DNA of 64,000 nucleotides from Tipula vernalis (lineage: Eukaryota > Arthropoda > Insecta > Diptera > Tipulidae), in NCBI GenBank assembly GCA_958295665.1, contig OY282560.1:194923011-194987010 (forward strand), in the 5' to 3' direction. This document shows, piece by piece, positions 22,643 to 34,126 of the stretch (position 1 is the first letter of the stretch; the number at the start of each line of letters is the position of its first letter). Made by a program: the position numbers and the translations under genes. The notes beneath the pieces were generated by a model that was not told where the DNA came from, made no database searches, and saw only the letters and a list, made by a program, of their open reading frames with translations.

Positions 22643-25179
22643 TTACTTCAAACCAATTTTATGAGCGTTGCTTATAAAAATTTCTTCAAACTGCTTTATT
22701 TGGCGCCTACACAATTCAAACAACTTCTAAGATGGTGTTTGGAGTTTTCCAAACGTATAATCGTTTTCCTTCACTAACACCAATGCACAATTGACACAGT
22801 TAAATTTTTTAAACACTCTTTGAATTAAGAAACCAACAAAATACCTGGTGGATGCATCTGAGTTAGATTCCGGTTCATAAGGTATTGATTCTAATTCAAT
22901 GTTCTGAGCCTTTTCGATTTCATCCGGCTCATCGTCATTGAAAACATCAAAATTAATTGGACAGTTTTTTGTTGTAGTATTTGCGATTTCAATTGACCTG
23001 TTATGAGCTAGATTCATGTTCAATTTCCTCACAGATAATGTCTATAAGGTTTGTATCATTATCTTCCTCGCAATTTGATAAGGTTGCGAAAAACGTTAAA
23101 TACTTTATTGATAATAATTTAGCCACCGTAAAACTAAATTGTTGAACTGAAGGATTTGAATTATTACCGTTAGCGCACCGTATAAGCGCAAATGTGTTCT
23201 CCAATGCATCTTGATTCAGCCTGGAAGTTAAAATATATTGCAGGTCCATGCATTCTTGAACCAGTGACTTTAGGACATAAATAACTCCATTTATGGTATG
23301 TACCATTCCATCAAAAGAGTATACTTTTTTACCGTTGACCAACCTAATATTTTTCAAATATTGTACCATATTGAGCAGAAACTTATAAATTTCGCTTGTT
23401 TCATTATATCGTAGCCCCGACTTTTTAATGTCAAAAATTTGTTTAATGATTTAAAATGTCAAATAATTTATCCAGCTTTTCGAATAAATTCCATGTCGCA
23501 GAAACCTTAAATTTCACCAAATCAGCAAACTTATTTAAATCGGCAAGCGTTTTTATTCCGGCAACAACACTTTGGCTAAATACTTGGGTTGCAAGCTTAA
23601 CCTTCATTTTGTCGAAATGAACAGGATTTACATGTTTTTCATTTATTTTGGGACACATTCTGGTGGCTGAAGTTTGCTCTAATTTATAGAGCTCTCTTAC
23701 AACGTCCCAACTAGCTATGCAATCGAAGCACTCAATATCGAATGTGAGCATTGCGTTCCGGAAATATTTAAACAGATGGGACGAGTCAAAAATGCCTACT
23801 ATTTTTGTTGAGCCTTCGAAATTTAAAATAGGATTATCTCTCGTAGCACCCATATATGTTAACAATCTTCGGTTATTTGACCCCCGATCAGAAGTAACCG
23901 TACGAACCGACCACCCTAATGAAAAACATAGCTTTAAATTTATTGTTATCAAATTTTTTAAAACATCAAACTTAATTGAATTATGAGAAACATAGTTCTA
24001 GTTAATATTTTTCCAATTTTTTATTAGGCCCCGAACCATGAAGACAAATATATGAGTTCCAACTTCACTTTCTCTTGAATCCTCCCAAAGATCAACGTAA
24101 CCGTCTATGCAATCTCTAACCATATTATAACTCAAATCTTGTCGTATTTTGATGTCGTCGAAAACTAATGAACATTGCTTTCCAGTAACTGATAAACTTC
24201 CAATTTTTTCTTTTAATTTATTGAAAAGATATGGATTATTATTTTTAGAAGCGAAATTTTTTATCGGTTGCCATCTTATAAGAGACGATTTGAAAGGCAA
24301 TTCGAAATTTGGTCGATCTCTCATAAAATTATACGGTTTTGGCGACCGTTAATACATATTTTGTGCAAGGGCCTTAAATTCGTCGGCCCATATTTGGCGT
24401 TTCTTTCTGGGCAACAAAATCATCTTGCAGAAAATTTTGCATTGATCACTTTTATTTTGTTCATCAATCACACCAATTAAATTGACCTTCGTTTTAGGTT
24501 TTAAATTACAAACTTTTCTATTCAATGTGCGAATTTTTTGTTGTAAACTTTTTATCTGTTTAGCTAAGTTAACTTTTTCAGATTTTAATTTATAAATTTG
24601 AAATTGTAAGTTTCGGTTTAATCGTCTGTAAACCTCAATATTCTTTATGGACTTCTCACAATTTAAGCACGAAAATGAACTGAATGAAAAAGGATTTTTA
24701 TTGAAATAGGGATCCGGCAAACGAGAAATTTGTTCTAAATTTAGATTACCACTGATCACTGAATCATCACACTTAGTGTAAGTTTTTAAATTTGAATGGC
24801 TATGGCTAAATGTAGGATTATTTTCTGTTTCATCAATTGAATATAATTGTTGGTTGACCTCGACGGGAACATTATCTTCCAATTGAAAAGCAGAATTTCT
24901 CTTTTCTCTTGGAGTTGTTGATACATTTATTTGATTTGCTTGCGGTAAAAATAACGTCGGAACAGCATTTCTTTTTTATAATCGCATTAAGAAACATTGT
25001 GAATCGAAATGCTTCGAACATATGAAAATATTTTTCTTACTCGCAGGCGATATTTCACAGTTTTTTAACCATAACTTGTGCTTGTCATAAACCTGAGCAT
25101 ATTTAAAAAGGCGAGCCCTATATTTTCGTTTTGAATCACAATTTGCAACAGCACATTTATGACCAGAAGGACTACCCAC
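22643..25179 (-). pseudogene. P-superfamily transposase (THAP DNA-binding domain plus RNase H-like core)
   Basis: On the minus strand the frame opens MGSPSGHKCAVANC at 25179, and CSKHF follows near 25015, giving the THAP zinc motif. A coiled-coil segment (around 24650-24500) corresponds to the dimerisation leucine zipper. The core follows: CSLVFDDIKIRQDL with the first catalytic Asp region (about 24180), FVFMVRGLIKNWK (about 24020), VTSDRGSNNRRLL (about 23885), IVGIFDSSHLFKYFRN (about 23790) and LTSRLNQDALENTFALIR (about 23220-23170). The C-terminus continues through CVNCALVLVK to a stop at 22643. One frame holds from 25179 to 23443 with three nonsense codons (about 24975, 24351, 24000). Frameshifts follow near 23400 and 23030, and a further stop at 22729. 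No introns are needed, unlike the P element of Drosophila. Inverted terminal repeats were not found. Confidence 0.9.
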
Positions 25180-25892
25180 AACACAAAAAAAAAATCGGAA
25201 AACTCAAAACTTGTCGTGTATTACGAATATTACGATGTTAACAAATAAAATAAATTTTAATTTACATAACTTTGCACTACACGTCTACACTCTGATGCAT
25301 TAACAAAAAAAAATTTTTTTCGGAAAAATTGTCTGATGCGTTGTTCTTGACAAAAAAAATTAGGTGGGAAGTTTTCAGATGAACGCCCTATATAGTAAAA
25401 CGTACGTTCAAAACAAAAATCCGTCTAAAAATCCGACTAAAATCCGTCTTGTATTCACAGCTCAAAAAAGTAAATTACTTTTTTCTTTTTCTTTCATTTG
25501 CACGTTTTGTTCATTTAAATATAAAGTTGTAAAATACCAACAAAAATTTGTATATAACAAGTTTTCTCATTCATCAATACAATACAATGTAAAATGATTC
25601 TATTGTATGTTGTTTTTGTTATTTCCGATTTTGAATCAAGTACCAAAAAATAGTATACTGGCTATGTCGCTAGTTTCGCTAAAGAATAAATAAATGCATC
25701 CCCGTGCGCCCTCTTATTCTAATTTTCACTATGATGCTGAAGATCTTAATTCAAAAATTTGGTTTGTGTGCATAATAGTTAAACAATTTTTGTTGTGTAT
25801 TCAACACTTAAATCCATCAACTTGTATTTAAATATAGATGTCGGTGCTGTTGGTAAGGTGTACAAATGATTTTATCTTTTAGTTATTAAATT
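25180..25892. other. Spacer, probably including the 5' end of the P-superfamily element
   Basis: AT-rich; TCTGATGCATTAACAAAAAA at 25291 and TCTGATGCGTTGTTCTTGAC at 25331 are two similar short segments, possibly subterminal repeats of that element. No gene. Confidence 0.4.
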
Positions 25893-25906
25893 ATATTTAT
25901 GGTAAT
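25893..25906. repeat. Target-site duplication of the Jockey element, low-coordinate copy
   Basis: ATATTTATGGTAAT stands here next to the poly(A) end of the element and recurs exactly at 35333-35346 beyond its 5' end. The 14-bp length is typical for LINE insertions. Confidence 0.92.
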
Positions 25907-26064
25907 TTTTTTTTTTTTTTTTTAAAAAACATCTATATTGATATGGCTACTACAATCTTAAACATTATTAATTCATTAGTAAGGTTGACATTAGTACTTA
26001 TGAGATAAGCATAAACTTGTGTGGGTCTGCTGGACCAGTATCCAGTTCCCTTAAGATATAATAT

Positions 26065-28721
26065 TCATACGGTTAGCTCATGTGGTTTGATTCGTTTGAG
26101 CCGCCTTATTTCGTTTGTACTGTCCAGTAGTTGTACGGCCTCAACGTTGGTGTGGTTAAGAAGCCTCTTCTCATGTTTAATGGCACATTCGCGGATGACG
26201 TCGTCTATCAATTGTATTTTTAGATCATTGTGTATTTCTCTGTTAGTCACAAATCGGTAAGCGTTGGTGACCATTCGAAGAAATTTATTTTGGCTACGTT
26301 GTATAATGTCTCTATTGGATTTATGAGTACAACCCCATAGCTGCGCACCATACATCCATATTGGTTTGAAGATAGTCTGGTAGACTAGTCTTTTGCAATA
26401 CAGGTTCATTTTGGAATGATGCCCAATTAACCAGTACATTTGACGTTGTTTTAATCGTATCTGTTCAGCTTTTTGTCTCACATGATGTTTCCAGTTGAGC
26501 CTTGAATCTAAATGCAGACCAAGGTATTTAGCCGATTCAGCCTGCGGCACTTGCACCCCATTGAGGTATATGTGTAGACTGTTATTTTTGTGTCGGAGCG
26601 TAAATGTCACATGGGTTGATTTGAGCTCATTAAGCACTATTTTCCAGTCAATTGTCCATTTAGTAACGTCGTTCATTGCTCGTTGAAGATTTTCCACTGC
26701 CCTTGGTTGTGATTCGTCTACTGACATAATTACAGTGTCATCAGCGAACGTGCCAATGAATGTTTTATTCGTTGTAGGTATGTCCGCAGTGTAGATAAGG
26801 TAGAGGAGGGGTCCCAATACGCTTCCCTGCGGAACTCCCGCTAGAGTTGGATAAAAGTCAGAACATGTTTCTTCATGGATGACTCTGAATTGGCGATCAG
26901 AGAGGTATGATTCAAGCAGCTGGCAATAGTTTTGTGGTAGCATTTTGCTCATCTTGAATGTCAATCCCTCGTGCCAAACCCTATCAAAGGCCTGAGATAC
27001 ATCCAGAAATACGGCGGGGCAATATTTCTTTTCTTCTAACGCTTGCTCTATTACCGTAGTTATTCGATGGACTTGATCTATTGTAGAGTGGTTATTCCTG
27101 AATCCAAATTGAAAATCAGGAATGTTTACCATTGGCTTTAGACGTTTTAGTAGTAGTTTTTCAAACAGCTTTGATAAGGTCGGAAGCAGTGAAATTGGTC
27201 TGGATGATGTTACTTCTTCATCTGGTTTACCTGGTTTCTTCAACATAATTATTTGAGCCGTTTTGAAGCATTTGGGTATATACTTCAATCTCATACAGGC
27301 ATTAAATAAGTATGTGATCATGATGATTGCTTTGCGTGGAAGTTCCTTGAATAGACCCGGTGATATTTCATCAATTCCTGGTGCCTTTTTTTGACTAAGA
27401 CTTTTGTCGATTTCTTCAGCAATTTCCATTGGCGTGACCCTTTTAAAATCCTGATTTGGTTGATAGACAGGTGTTACGTCAATGTTGGATTGAATGTCAT
27501 GGGGTTGAAACACTGTTGCTAGGTGTTGAGCAAAGAGTTCCGCTTTTCCTTTGTCATGTCGAACCCAATTGCCTTGAGCATTTCTTATAGGTGGTACTCG
27601 AACTACAGGTCGTTTAAATTTTCTGGTTGCTTTCCATAACGAGTAGTCCTTATCCATTTCTGGACCTAGCCCGCTTAAGTAGTTGTCGAAGCAATCCTGT
27701 TTGAAGATTTTGATTAGCCTATTGACTTTGTTACTTATTCGATTGAAGGTGGTTTTGTCAGCGGGATTTCTGGTGAGATGCCATATTCTCCTTGCCTTTC
27801 TCCTTTCCTTGATTTGTTCCCTGATTTCAGCCGGGTATTTGACTTCAATCTCCGCTTTGTCCTTTAATTCTGGAGTAGCTAGACTGGCGGCCATACGAGT
27901 GTATTCAATGAAATTGTTTGTTTGTTGTTCCAATTCTTCATTACTTTTAGTACTAACTTTTAATTCAACTAGCTCTTCCAGATTTTCTCTGAAGAGGTCC
28001 CAATCCGTGAATCTATTAGTAAGGTTTTGCTTCTTTTTTTTCTTGATGACTATAGCGCTTACTGACAACAGTACAGGAATGTGATCAGATGTTAAGTCGT
28101 TAATTCCTTCGACACTAGTGTAATTGGATGAAATACCTTTTATGATGAAGAAATCAAGCAAATCTGGTATTTTTCCTGCATCCGTTGGCCAATACGTTGG
28201 CCTCCTTGGAGACAGATATTCACATTTGTTTTCATGAATGGCATTGAACAAAGCATTTCCTTTCCCAGGAGAAATTAGCCTGGAACCCCAAGCTGTATGT
28301 TTTATATTATAGTCCCCTCCAATAATAAATCTTGGACCGAGCTTATTAAAGACGTTATTAAATTGTAACTTCGTTGGTGTATGCCGTGGAGGACAGTATG
28401 CTGCCGCAATATTTAGATCTGCGCCATTATATTGGATTGAGATAACAGTTGCTTGCATGTAGCTTTCTCGAATATCCTCTTGTTGATTATGTTTGATATT
28501 ATTTTTAATTAGTACAGCTGAACCACCACTGGCTCTTTCACTAGGATGGGTTGTCCAGTAGGAATTAAATCCCTTTATTCTAAAAAAGCTTTTGTTGGAG
28601 AAGTGCGTTTCTGAAATAACTGCAATATCTATGTTGTATGGAGAAATATTTCCAGTTCTTGGGCTCGTTGGTTGAGCCCATTAGCGTTCCAAGTTACAAT
28701 GCGTAGGAACGAGTTAATCAT
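26065..28721 (-). pseudogene. Jockey ORF2: endonuclease and reverse transcriptase, one frameshift
   Basis: ORF2 nicks target DNA and copies the element RNA at the nick. Its ATG (28721) overlaps the ORF1 stop (28718-28720) in ATGA, typical of Jockey. It starts MINSFLRIVTWNANGLNQ, the first endonuclease motif. A frameshift near 28630 then moves the frame; from there it is open for about 850 codons to 26065. Later landmarks are SETHFSNKSFF, FIIGGDYNIKHTAWGS (about residue 130) and LTSDHIPVL for the endonuclease. The reverse transcriptase has AVFLDVSQAFDRVWH, LAGVPQGSVLGPLLY and the catalytic GTFADDTVIM. All three catalytic Asp of the reverse transcriptase are present. The C-terminal region ends RIKPHELTV. 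One base change would separate this copy from an intact one. Confidence 0.95.
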
Positions 28722-29484
28722 TTGTGTGTATGCTGACTTTTTTTGCTAGGCGGATAGAAATTAATTTCTAGTTTTGTCACCCTTTCTGTTAAGTGACCAA
28801 GTGTCTGTTGAATTTGACTAAGCTTTTTAATAATTTCAAAGTTATTAGACTCGTTATTAACTTCTATATGTTTGTTGTTTTGGTTTGATTCATCAGCAGA
28901 TAACTTGGTGATTTGCGCATAGGATAATCCAACTGTGGATGGTGTGATTGTTGTTTGTGGTTTAGCAGCTTTGGTTTGTAATCGCTGTACTACTCTTGTT
29001 CTATTATTCTGTTGACTTTTAATTTTGTTCTGATATACACAGCATCCTTTATAATTTGCAGTATGTCCTTGTTGTTGACAAAGAGCACATGAAGGCGCGA
29101 TATCTGGTTGTTTTTTGCATTTTGTCGTGTGATGATCTCCAGCACATTTAACGCATTTGGTTTGACGATAGCAAAAACTCTTGGTATATCCAAGTTGTTG
29201 ACAATTCGTACATTGTGGAATGTCCCTTGTCTTGTTAGGTGGCTCAATTTTAACTATACAGTACGCAAGTTTCTTGATGTTGTATACTTCTTTATTGTTG
29301 TCTTTTTGTTTTAAGTCGATGTAAAACAATGGAAAGTGTTTCTTGTCTTTTACACCATTAGTTGTGACCATTTTGTATATGTTAGTAATACCTGCGACTT
29401 CATGTCCCATTTTTTCTAAGTCTGCTTTAATTACATCGTGACTAATGGAAGATGGTAAGCCTCTGATAACTACTCTAGTCCCAG
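28718..29484 (-). pseudogene. Jockey ORF1, C-terminal part with three zinc knuckles
   Basis: ORF1 is the nucleic-acid-binding gag-like protein of the element. This piece begins at the insertion edge with RVVIRGLPSSISHDV, the start of the PRE_C2HC-type region that precedes the knuckles. The knuckles are CTNCQQLGYTKSFC (His replaced by Tyr), CVKCAGDHHTTKC and CALCQQQGHTANYKGC. A Gln-, Asn- and Thr-rich tail and a short coiled-coil segment (IIKKLSQIQQTLGHLTERV) follow, ending HTHK. The frame is open throughout. The N-terminal part lies at 34127-35109, beyond the inserted segment. Confidence 0.93.
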
Positions 29485-29939
29485 GAGCACCGAGCTATGC
29501 TCGTTCCGAATTACATTAGCGTTTGTTACACGTTCATGTCACTGAGTTTCACCTCATTGAATTGAGCAATATGTTAGTTCCATTTAGACTGTCGATTTTC
29601 CAGAAAAATTTCCGACACTCATGTTTGAATCCCATTCTATACTAAACAAATCCCATTCTATACAATTCATCCCAATTGAAAGGAAATGGTTTAATTCTAT
29701 TAAAACTAGAATAATATTCATATTCCCATTTTACAATCCCATTTTCATGGTACATACCGAGTTCTATCGAAATCGGTTGAGAAATGGCTTTGGTCCATTG
29801 GAATTGGCCATTTTACAGAACCTATACGATCCATATTTGGAACTAATTTATGATCTCTATATAATTCTCAAAAATCACAATTGAACAAATAAAAAAAACA
29901 AAACACAATGCAATATCAATAGCAATAACAACAATTAGA

Positions 29940-31300
29940 TTTCCTTTGTTAGAAAATAAAATAAAAATGAAACCCGAACCTCTCCAGAAAGCCTACTAAA
30001 ATATTTTTCCAAGAAATCAAAACCCATTACAATTGCTTCCTTTCACTAAAAAATTTCCATCTAACCAATTACTATTAACAAAAGAAAATAATAAAAATAT
30101 GAATTCCCATAGGAGGATCCTCTTAAACGAATTTTACTGAAATAAAACCACCCCAACCAACATTAATAAAAATCAAATAACCGTTTCAGAAACCGGTAGT
30201 AAGTTAAAAAGTAAGATAAAACCAAGCAAACAGGGGCTCACCGGACGAGAACTTCCTTAACGTTTTTTTTAAGAATCAATACCCGGTGTTATCGCGTTTT
30301 GGCACTCGAAAACTCTCTTTCACCAATTATGATCAATAAAAAAATATTAAAAAAAACGAACCCCAGGCCTATTAGAGGACCCACTAAACGACATTTCCCG
30401 AAATCAAAGTCCACTGCAAATGTTTCCTAACACTAGAAAATCCCTGCTCACCAATTATTACAAAAATCGTTGAACTTAAAAAATGGACCTCGACCATCCG
30501 GAGGACCCTCTAAACATATATTTCCCGAAATCAACACCCATTGCAGACCTTTCAAAACCCTATTTGACTTCAATCAATACCCATGGCGATCGCTTCCTGC
30601 CGCTCGAATATCTCTCATTACCAAATGTTTACCGAAATTGTTAAAATGAAAAAAGGAACCCGGATACCACTGAAAGACCCTAAGCTAATTTTTTTAAACC
30701 AAGACCCATTGCAATCTCTGTCTGGCACCCACCCGCTCACAAATTTTTACCAAAAATGTAAAAATTAAAAAAAAGAAGCCCGGGCTCAACTGGAGAACCC
30801 CCTAAACGAATTTTCCAAAAATTTATACCCATCACAATCGCTTCGTGGCACTCGAAAACCCTCTTTACCAACTTTTAACAAAATAGTTAAAATTTAAAAA
30901 ACCCAAGTTCCAATGGATGACACTCTGGACTGGTAAACATACTTACCAATTTTCAACAAAATGATTAAAACTATAAAAATGGAGTCTGAATTTTCCTGAA
31001 ATCAAGACCAATGGGGATCACCTTATACCACTTAAAAACACTTCTTACCAATATTTACCAACATCGTGAAAATTACAAAGGAGCCCGAGTTCCACTGAAG
31101 AACCTCCTAAACTATTTTTTTCGAAATCAAGACCGGTCACAATTGATTCTTGGCACACGAAAACCCCAGCTTACCAATTTTTACCAAAATCGTAAAAATT
31201 AAAAAAAGGCCTGGGCACAAATGAAGAACACCTTCTAAATTATCAAAACCCGTCGCAATCGCTTCCTGGCACGAAAAGACGACGTTCTTTGAAGTTCGAC
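29940..31300. repeat. Degenerate tandem array, unit about 115-130 bp, about ten copies
   Basis: Each unit holds GAAATCAAGACCCATTGCAA or a variant, then GCTTCCTGGCACTCG, AACCCTCTTTACCAATTTTT, AAAATCGTTAAAATT and GGAGGACCCTCTAAACGA. Copies begin near 30015, 30270, 30400, 30526, 30690, 30818, 31000, 31123 and 31240. The units differ by many substitutions, so the array is old. It lies inside the 4.65-kb insertion. Confidence 0.75.
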
Positions 31301-31559
31301 GAAGAAATGACGTTCCAAGCATCTGATTTTGTATTAAAATAAAAAACTAGTGTTTTTTAAATAAACAACAGTAGTTGTATAAATAAATTTTTTATTTGTA
31401 TTATTTTTCACAAACGATTTTGTACTATTATCATGACCGCTAGCCCGCTACAGATATTTTCGAGTCGAGGTGCATTATATCTATTAGCACATTTCCTTCC
31501 GATAGTATATACCGAGAGTGCTAAGATAATTATTGGTGATTCAGAATAGGAAAAATCAA

Positions 31560-31800
31560 AAGGGAAGTTCAATAATCGGGGAATTGGTTAAAGTTGAACC
31601 AAATTATGATTTATACGAGGACGTTGATGGTACCTTGATGGAAATATCGGATAAAATATCAAATATTGTTTCAGTACCACCGCATTCTTTAGCCACAATT
31701 GGATAATTCTTGAAACTGCCTGCATATTCAGATGTGCTATTGCGCGCTAAAATAAAAGCACAATGCTTACTACTCTTACCGGAGATGGTGGAGGAATAAA
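31560..31800 (+). pseudogene. Unrecognised coding-like sequence in two frames
   Basis: One + frame reads GELVKVEPNYDLYEDVDGT, then LMEISDKISNIVSVPPHS, up to a stop at about 31705. A second + frame reads FLKLPAYSDVLLRAKIKAQC and LLLLPEMVEE to about 31793. Composition is that of a normal globular protein and unlike the surrounding DNA, so I infer a host exon or retroposed cDNA piece with one frameshift. I could not identify the gene. A minus-strand open frame over the same bases (31915-31604) has a hydrophobic stretch but looks like a shadow. Confidence 0.35.
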
Positions 31801-32105
31801 ATTTATAGTCTGTCGCTAGCTTCATCACTCCTAACGCTACCACCATTTGAAGTATTATGACAATTATTTTATTTGCTCTACTAAACCATCGATGACGCTT
31901 GAAACCAAAAAGCATCCACCAGTCAACGGTGTTTTAATAAAACTTCTTTTTATAGTTGCGTGAAAAACGCTTTAGTAAAAAAGTGAAAGTACCACCCAAC
32001 GTATCCTATGGGGTAGTCATTGATCCATACATTTATACTGTTGACAATGGGCACTTGAAAAGAAAAAACTAAAATAATTTTCAAAACTTAAACTATTTTT
32101 ATTAA

Positions 32106-32680
32106 TCAATTTATTGTATCATCATGTCGTGTTGCTGTTTCAGCCAACGCTAACATGGCTAAAGCGGTAATACTTCGTACATTTCGGTGTTCATCAATTA
32201 AACCATTTATTATCACTTCGATCAATAGCTTGATAATACAAGATGAAATCGCGTTTATTCGAACAGCGATTTGTTGTACGATTTTTATGCCAGTATAACG
32301 ATCTTGCCATTTGGTACTCTGGCAGACCACCTTGAGGAACGATAATAATGTTGGAATGCCAGAAACAATTGCGACCACCACAAAAGCATGTGCAATGGTA
32401 TTTCGTATATACGCCTCTATATTATCGATATCGGGACGCATTGCAGAAATCATTGCTGTTATACCGGTCGAATTTACTATTTTTGAGATTATCTCGTAAT
32501 CTTTATATTCCTTAAGTTCAGGGTCATAAATAGTTTCTATAATTTTCAATAACACAATATCTAACAGATATTTATCATAATTTTGTGCATCCACAAGCGA
32601 AGGATTAGTATCGCATTTTATTTGAGGAGTTACATCCCATCGATTATGCCGCGTTGGTTTTGATACTCGTACCTTATTTT
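32106..32680 (-). pseudogene. Intronless fragment of an SF3B1-like splicing factor, internally deleted
   Basis: SF3B1 is the large HEAT-repeat subunit of the U2 snRNP that grips the intron branch point. The minus strand reads TRHNRWDVTPQIKCD near 32650, like the RWDETP repeats of the SF3B1 N-terminus. After about 40 residues that I cannot align comes YEIISKIVNSTGITAMISAM, RPDIDNIEAYIRNTIAHAF, GIPTLLSFLKVVCQSTKWQD, RYTGIKIVQQIAV, then GLIDEHRNVRSITALAMLAL. These correspond in order to consecutive HEAT repeats of SF3B1 and I judge about half the residues identical. The frame is open from above 32670 to the stop at 32106 without introns. It joins N-terminal repeats to the middle of the protein, skipping several hundred residues. 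It is probably a retroposed or captured piece; expression cannot be judged. Confidence 0.8.
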
Positions 32681-33149
32681 GATTTAAGAACGATTTTTTA
32701 TGTGATATTTTATTTTTATATATTTATTCTATTCCACTCATTTTCGTGATTTTTTGGTCAAGAAAATCACTGGAATAATTAAATCCTACAATTGAAAATT
32801 GAATCCAATATTTCCAGAAAATTATTTCAATATCGATTTCATATAAATTTTCAAGATTCTCGCTCGAATTAATGATCCTTCACCTAAATACATATATATA
32901 TATATGTAGTTTCCCAAATTATACCTACGTTTACTGATATACATACATTTACCGTAACTTAAATGTAAATGTAGTTTTTGTAGTTAATTCTTGATTTTTG
33001 TGAACGTAAATGTCATAATTGTGCCTTTGCAACACAAATAATTTACTATAATAGCCTAAATGTAGCTTACAACTTTTACATTCATCTTTTATTATTATTC
33101 AATCATACATGCCATATAAATTTGAAAAAAAAAACGAAAAAAAAATTTA

Positions 33150-33240
33150 TCTCAAGAATGTAATTTTCGAGGTTCGAACTACGATCTAAAATTTTAAAAT
33201 CCACAACGCTAACACCTAGACTACTGCGGCATGGGAATTT
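33150..33240 (-). repeat. tRNA-like sequence, possible SINE head
   Basis: On the minus strand GCCGCAGTAGTCTAGGTGTT fits the A box and D-arm of a tRNA. Forty bases on, TAGTTCGAACCTCG fits the B box and T-loop. The stems pair poorly and no terminator-proximal acceptor stem is clear. It differs in sequence from the tRNA-like segment at 6572-6656. Confidence 0.4.
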
Positions 33241-33697
33241 GCCGAAAAATTACTTGGTTTTATAAAAAGTTTTGAGCATTCTACTAAATTATATAATATG
33301 TAGATAGATTTACACAATGTGACGTATCAACATAGAGAAAGATAAAATTTGTCAGATCTTTCTGTAATTTGGTATACAGATGAAGAAAAATATTCTAAGA
33401 ATAATTTCCTTTTACATCATATCGGAAAAATCACGGAAAATGCGAGAAAATCGCGAATTTCCACTCGGAAAATTCGTCGGGAAAAGACTAAAGAAATATG
33501 CTGATCATCCAACATTAATTTAAATTTTTTTTTTTTTTGTCGTGATTTTTGAAAAATGGACATCCATGAAAAAAAAAATCATAAAAAAAAAATTAAATAC
33601 ATCCCAACTCCGTATGCTGCTAACTACGCAGCTCGGCAGCTGTACTGTTTAAAAAAATCATCAAACATTCTTTTCTATAAAAAAAAATACACAATAC

Positions 33698-33912
33698 ATA
33701 TCGCTCATTTGCTGCAACAATGACACAATTTAAAAATAACAAATGTTATAATTTGAGAGACATTTCCGTTTGTCTTGTAGTGAGCTTTATAGCTTTAGGT
33801 GTGTCGTTATATCAGTTTTAACTATATTAAAAAGCCGATATTTCTCTATAAATAAGTCAAAAACGACCGATTTTGAGTTATGCCATTGTGGTAGCAAATG
33901 AGCGATATACAA
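33698..33912. repeat. Inverted repeat arms around a 150-bp spacer
   Basis: ATATCGCTCATTTGCTGCAA with CAATGACACAAT follows at 33698-33727. The reverse complement, with a few changes, is at 33882-33912 (CATTGTGGTAGCAAATGAGC). The pair lies about 200 bp from the 5' end of the 4.65-kb insertion on the minus strand and could be a subterminal structure of it. Confidence 0.65.
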
Positions 33913-34126
33913 TTGACCATTTTAGAGATGGCGCTGTAAAATTTGGATAATTTTTCCAGATTTGAAGGCTTTACAGAGTTTTCCCAGACTTGAGACCAGA
34001 CTCAATCGCATTTTCATGCAAAAAGGCATCATATAGGCATTTTACGTCAACGAAATCGGTCTCGAAGTAGTTTTTCGTGCGGACATATATACATACCCGC
34101 AATTATTGCTCGTTTAATAATATAGA

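Larger units (their letters stand above)
29475..34126 (-). mobile_element. 4.65-kb insertion in Jockey ORF1 with Helitron-like ends
   Basis: ORF1 codons run up to GCT-TAT at 34127 and resume with AGA-GTA-GTT at 29475, so removal of the segment restores the frame exactly and leaves no target duplication. On the minus strand the segment starts TCTATATTATT after A. Near its end is a hairpin CGAGC-TAT-GCTCG (29491-29503) about 13 bases from the join. A 5' TC, an A/T insertion point, no duplication and a hairpin close to the 3' end are Helitron traits. The usual CTRR end is replaced by GGGAC followed by T, or by an overlapping CTAG at 29475-29478, so the call is not certain. It carries a repeat array, an SF3B1 fragment and other unexplained coding-like sequence. 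I found no Rep/helicase gene, so it would be non-autonomous. Confidence 0.5.

Noticed and set aside
31604..31915. Minus-strand 103-codon frame with a hydrophobic segment
   Set aside because: The plus strand over the same bases reads as more protein-like, and the hydrophobicity can come from antisense of AT-rich codons. I could not match it to anything.
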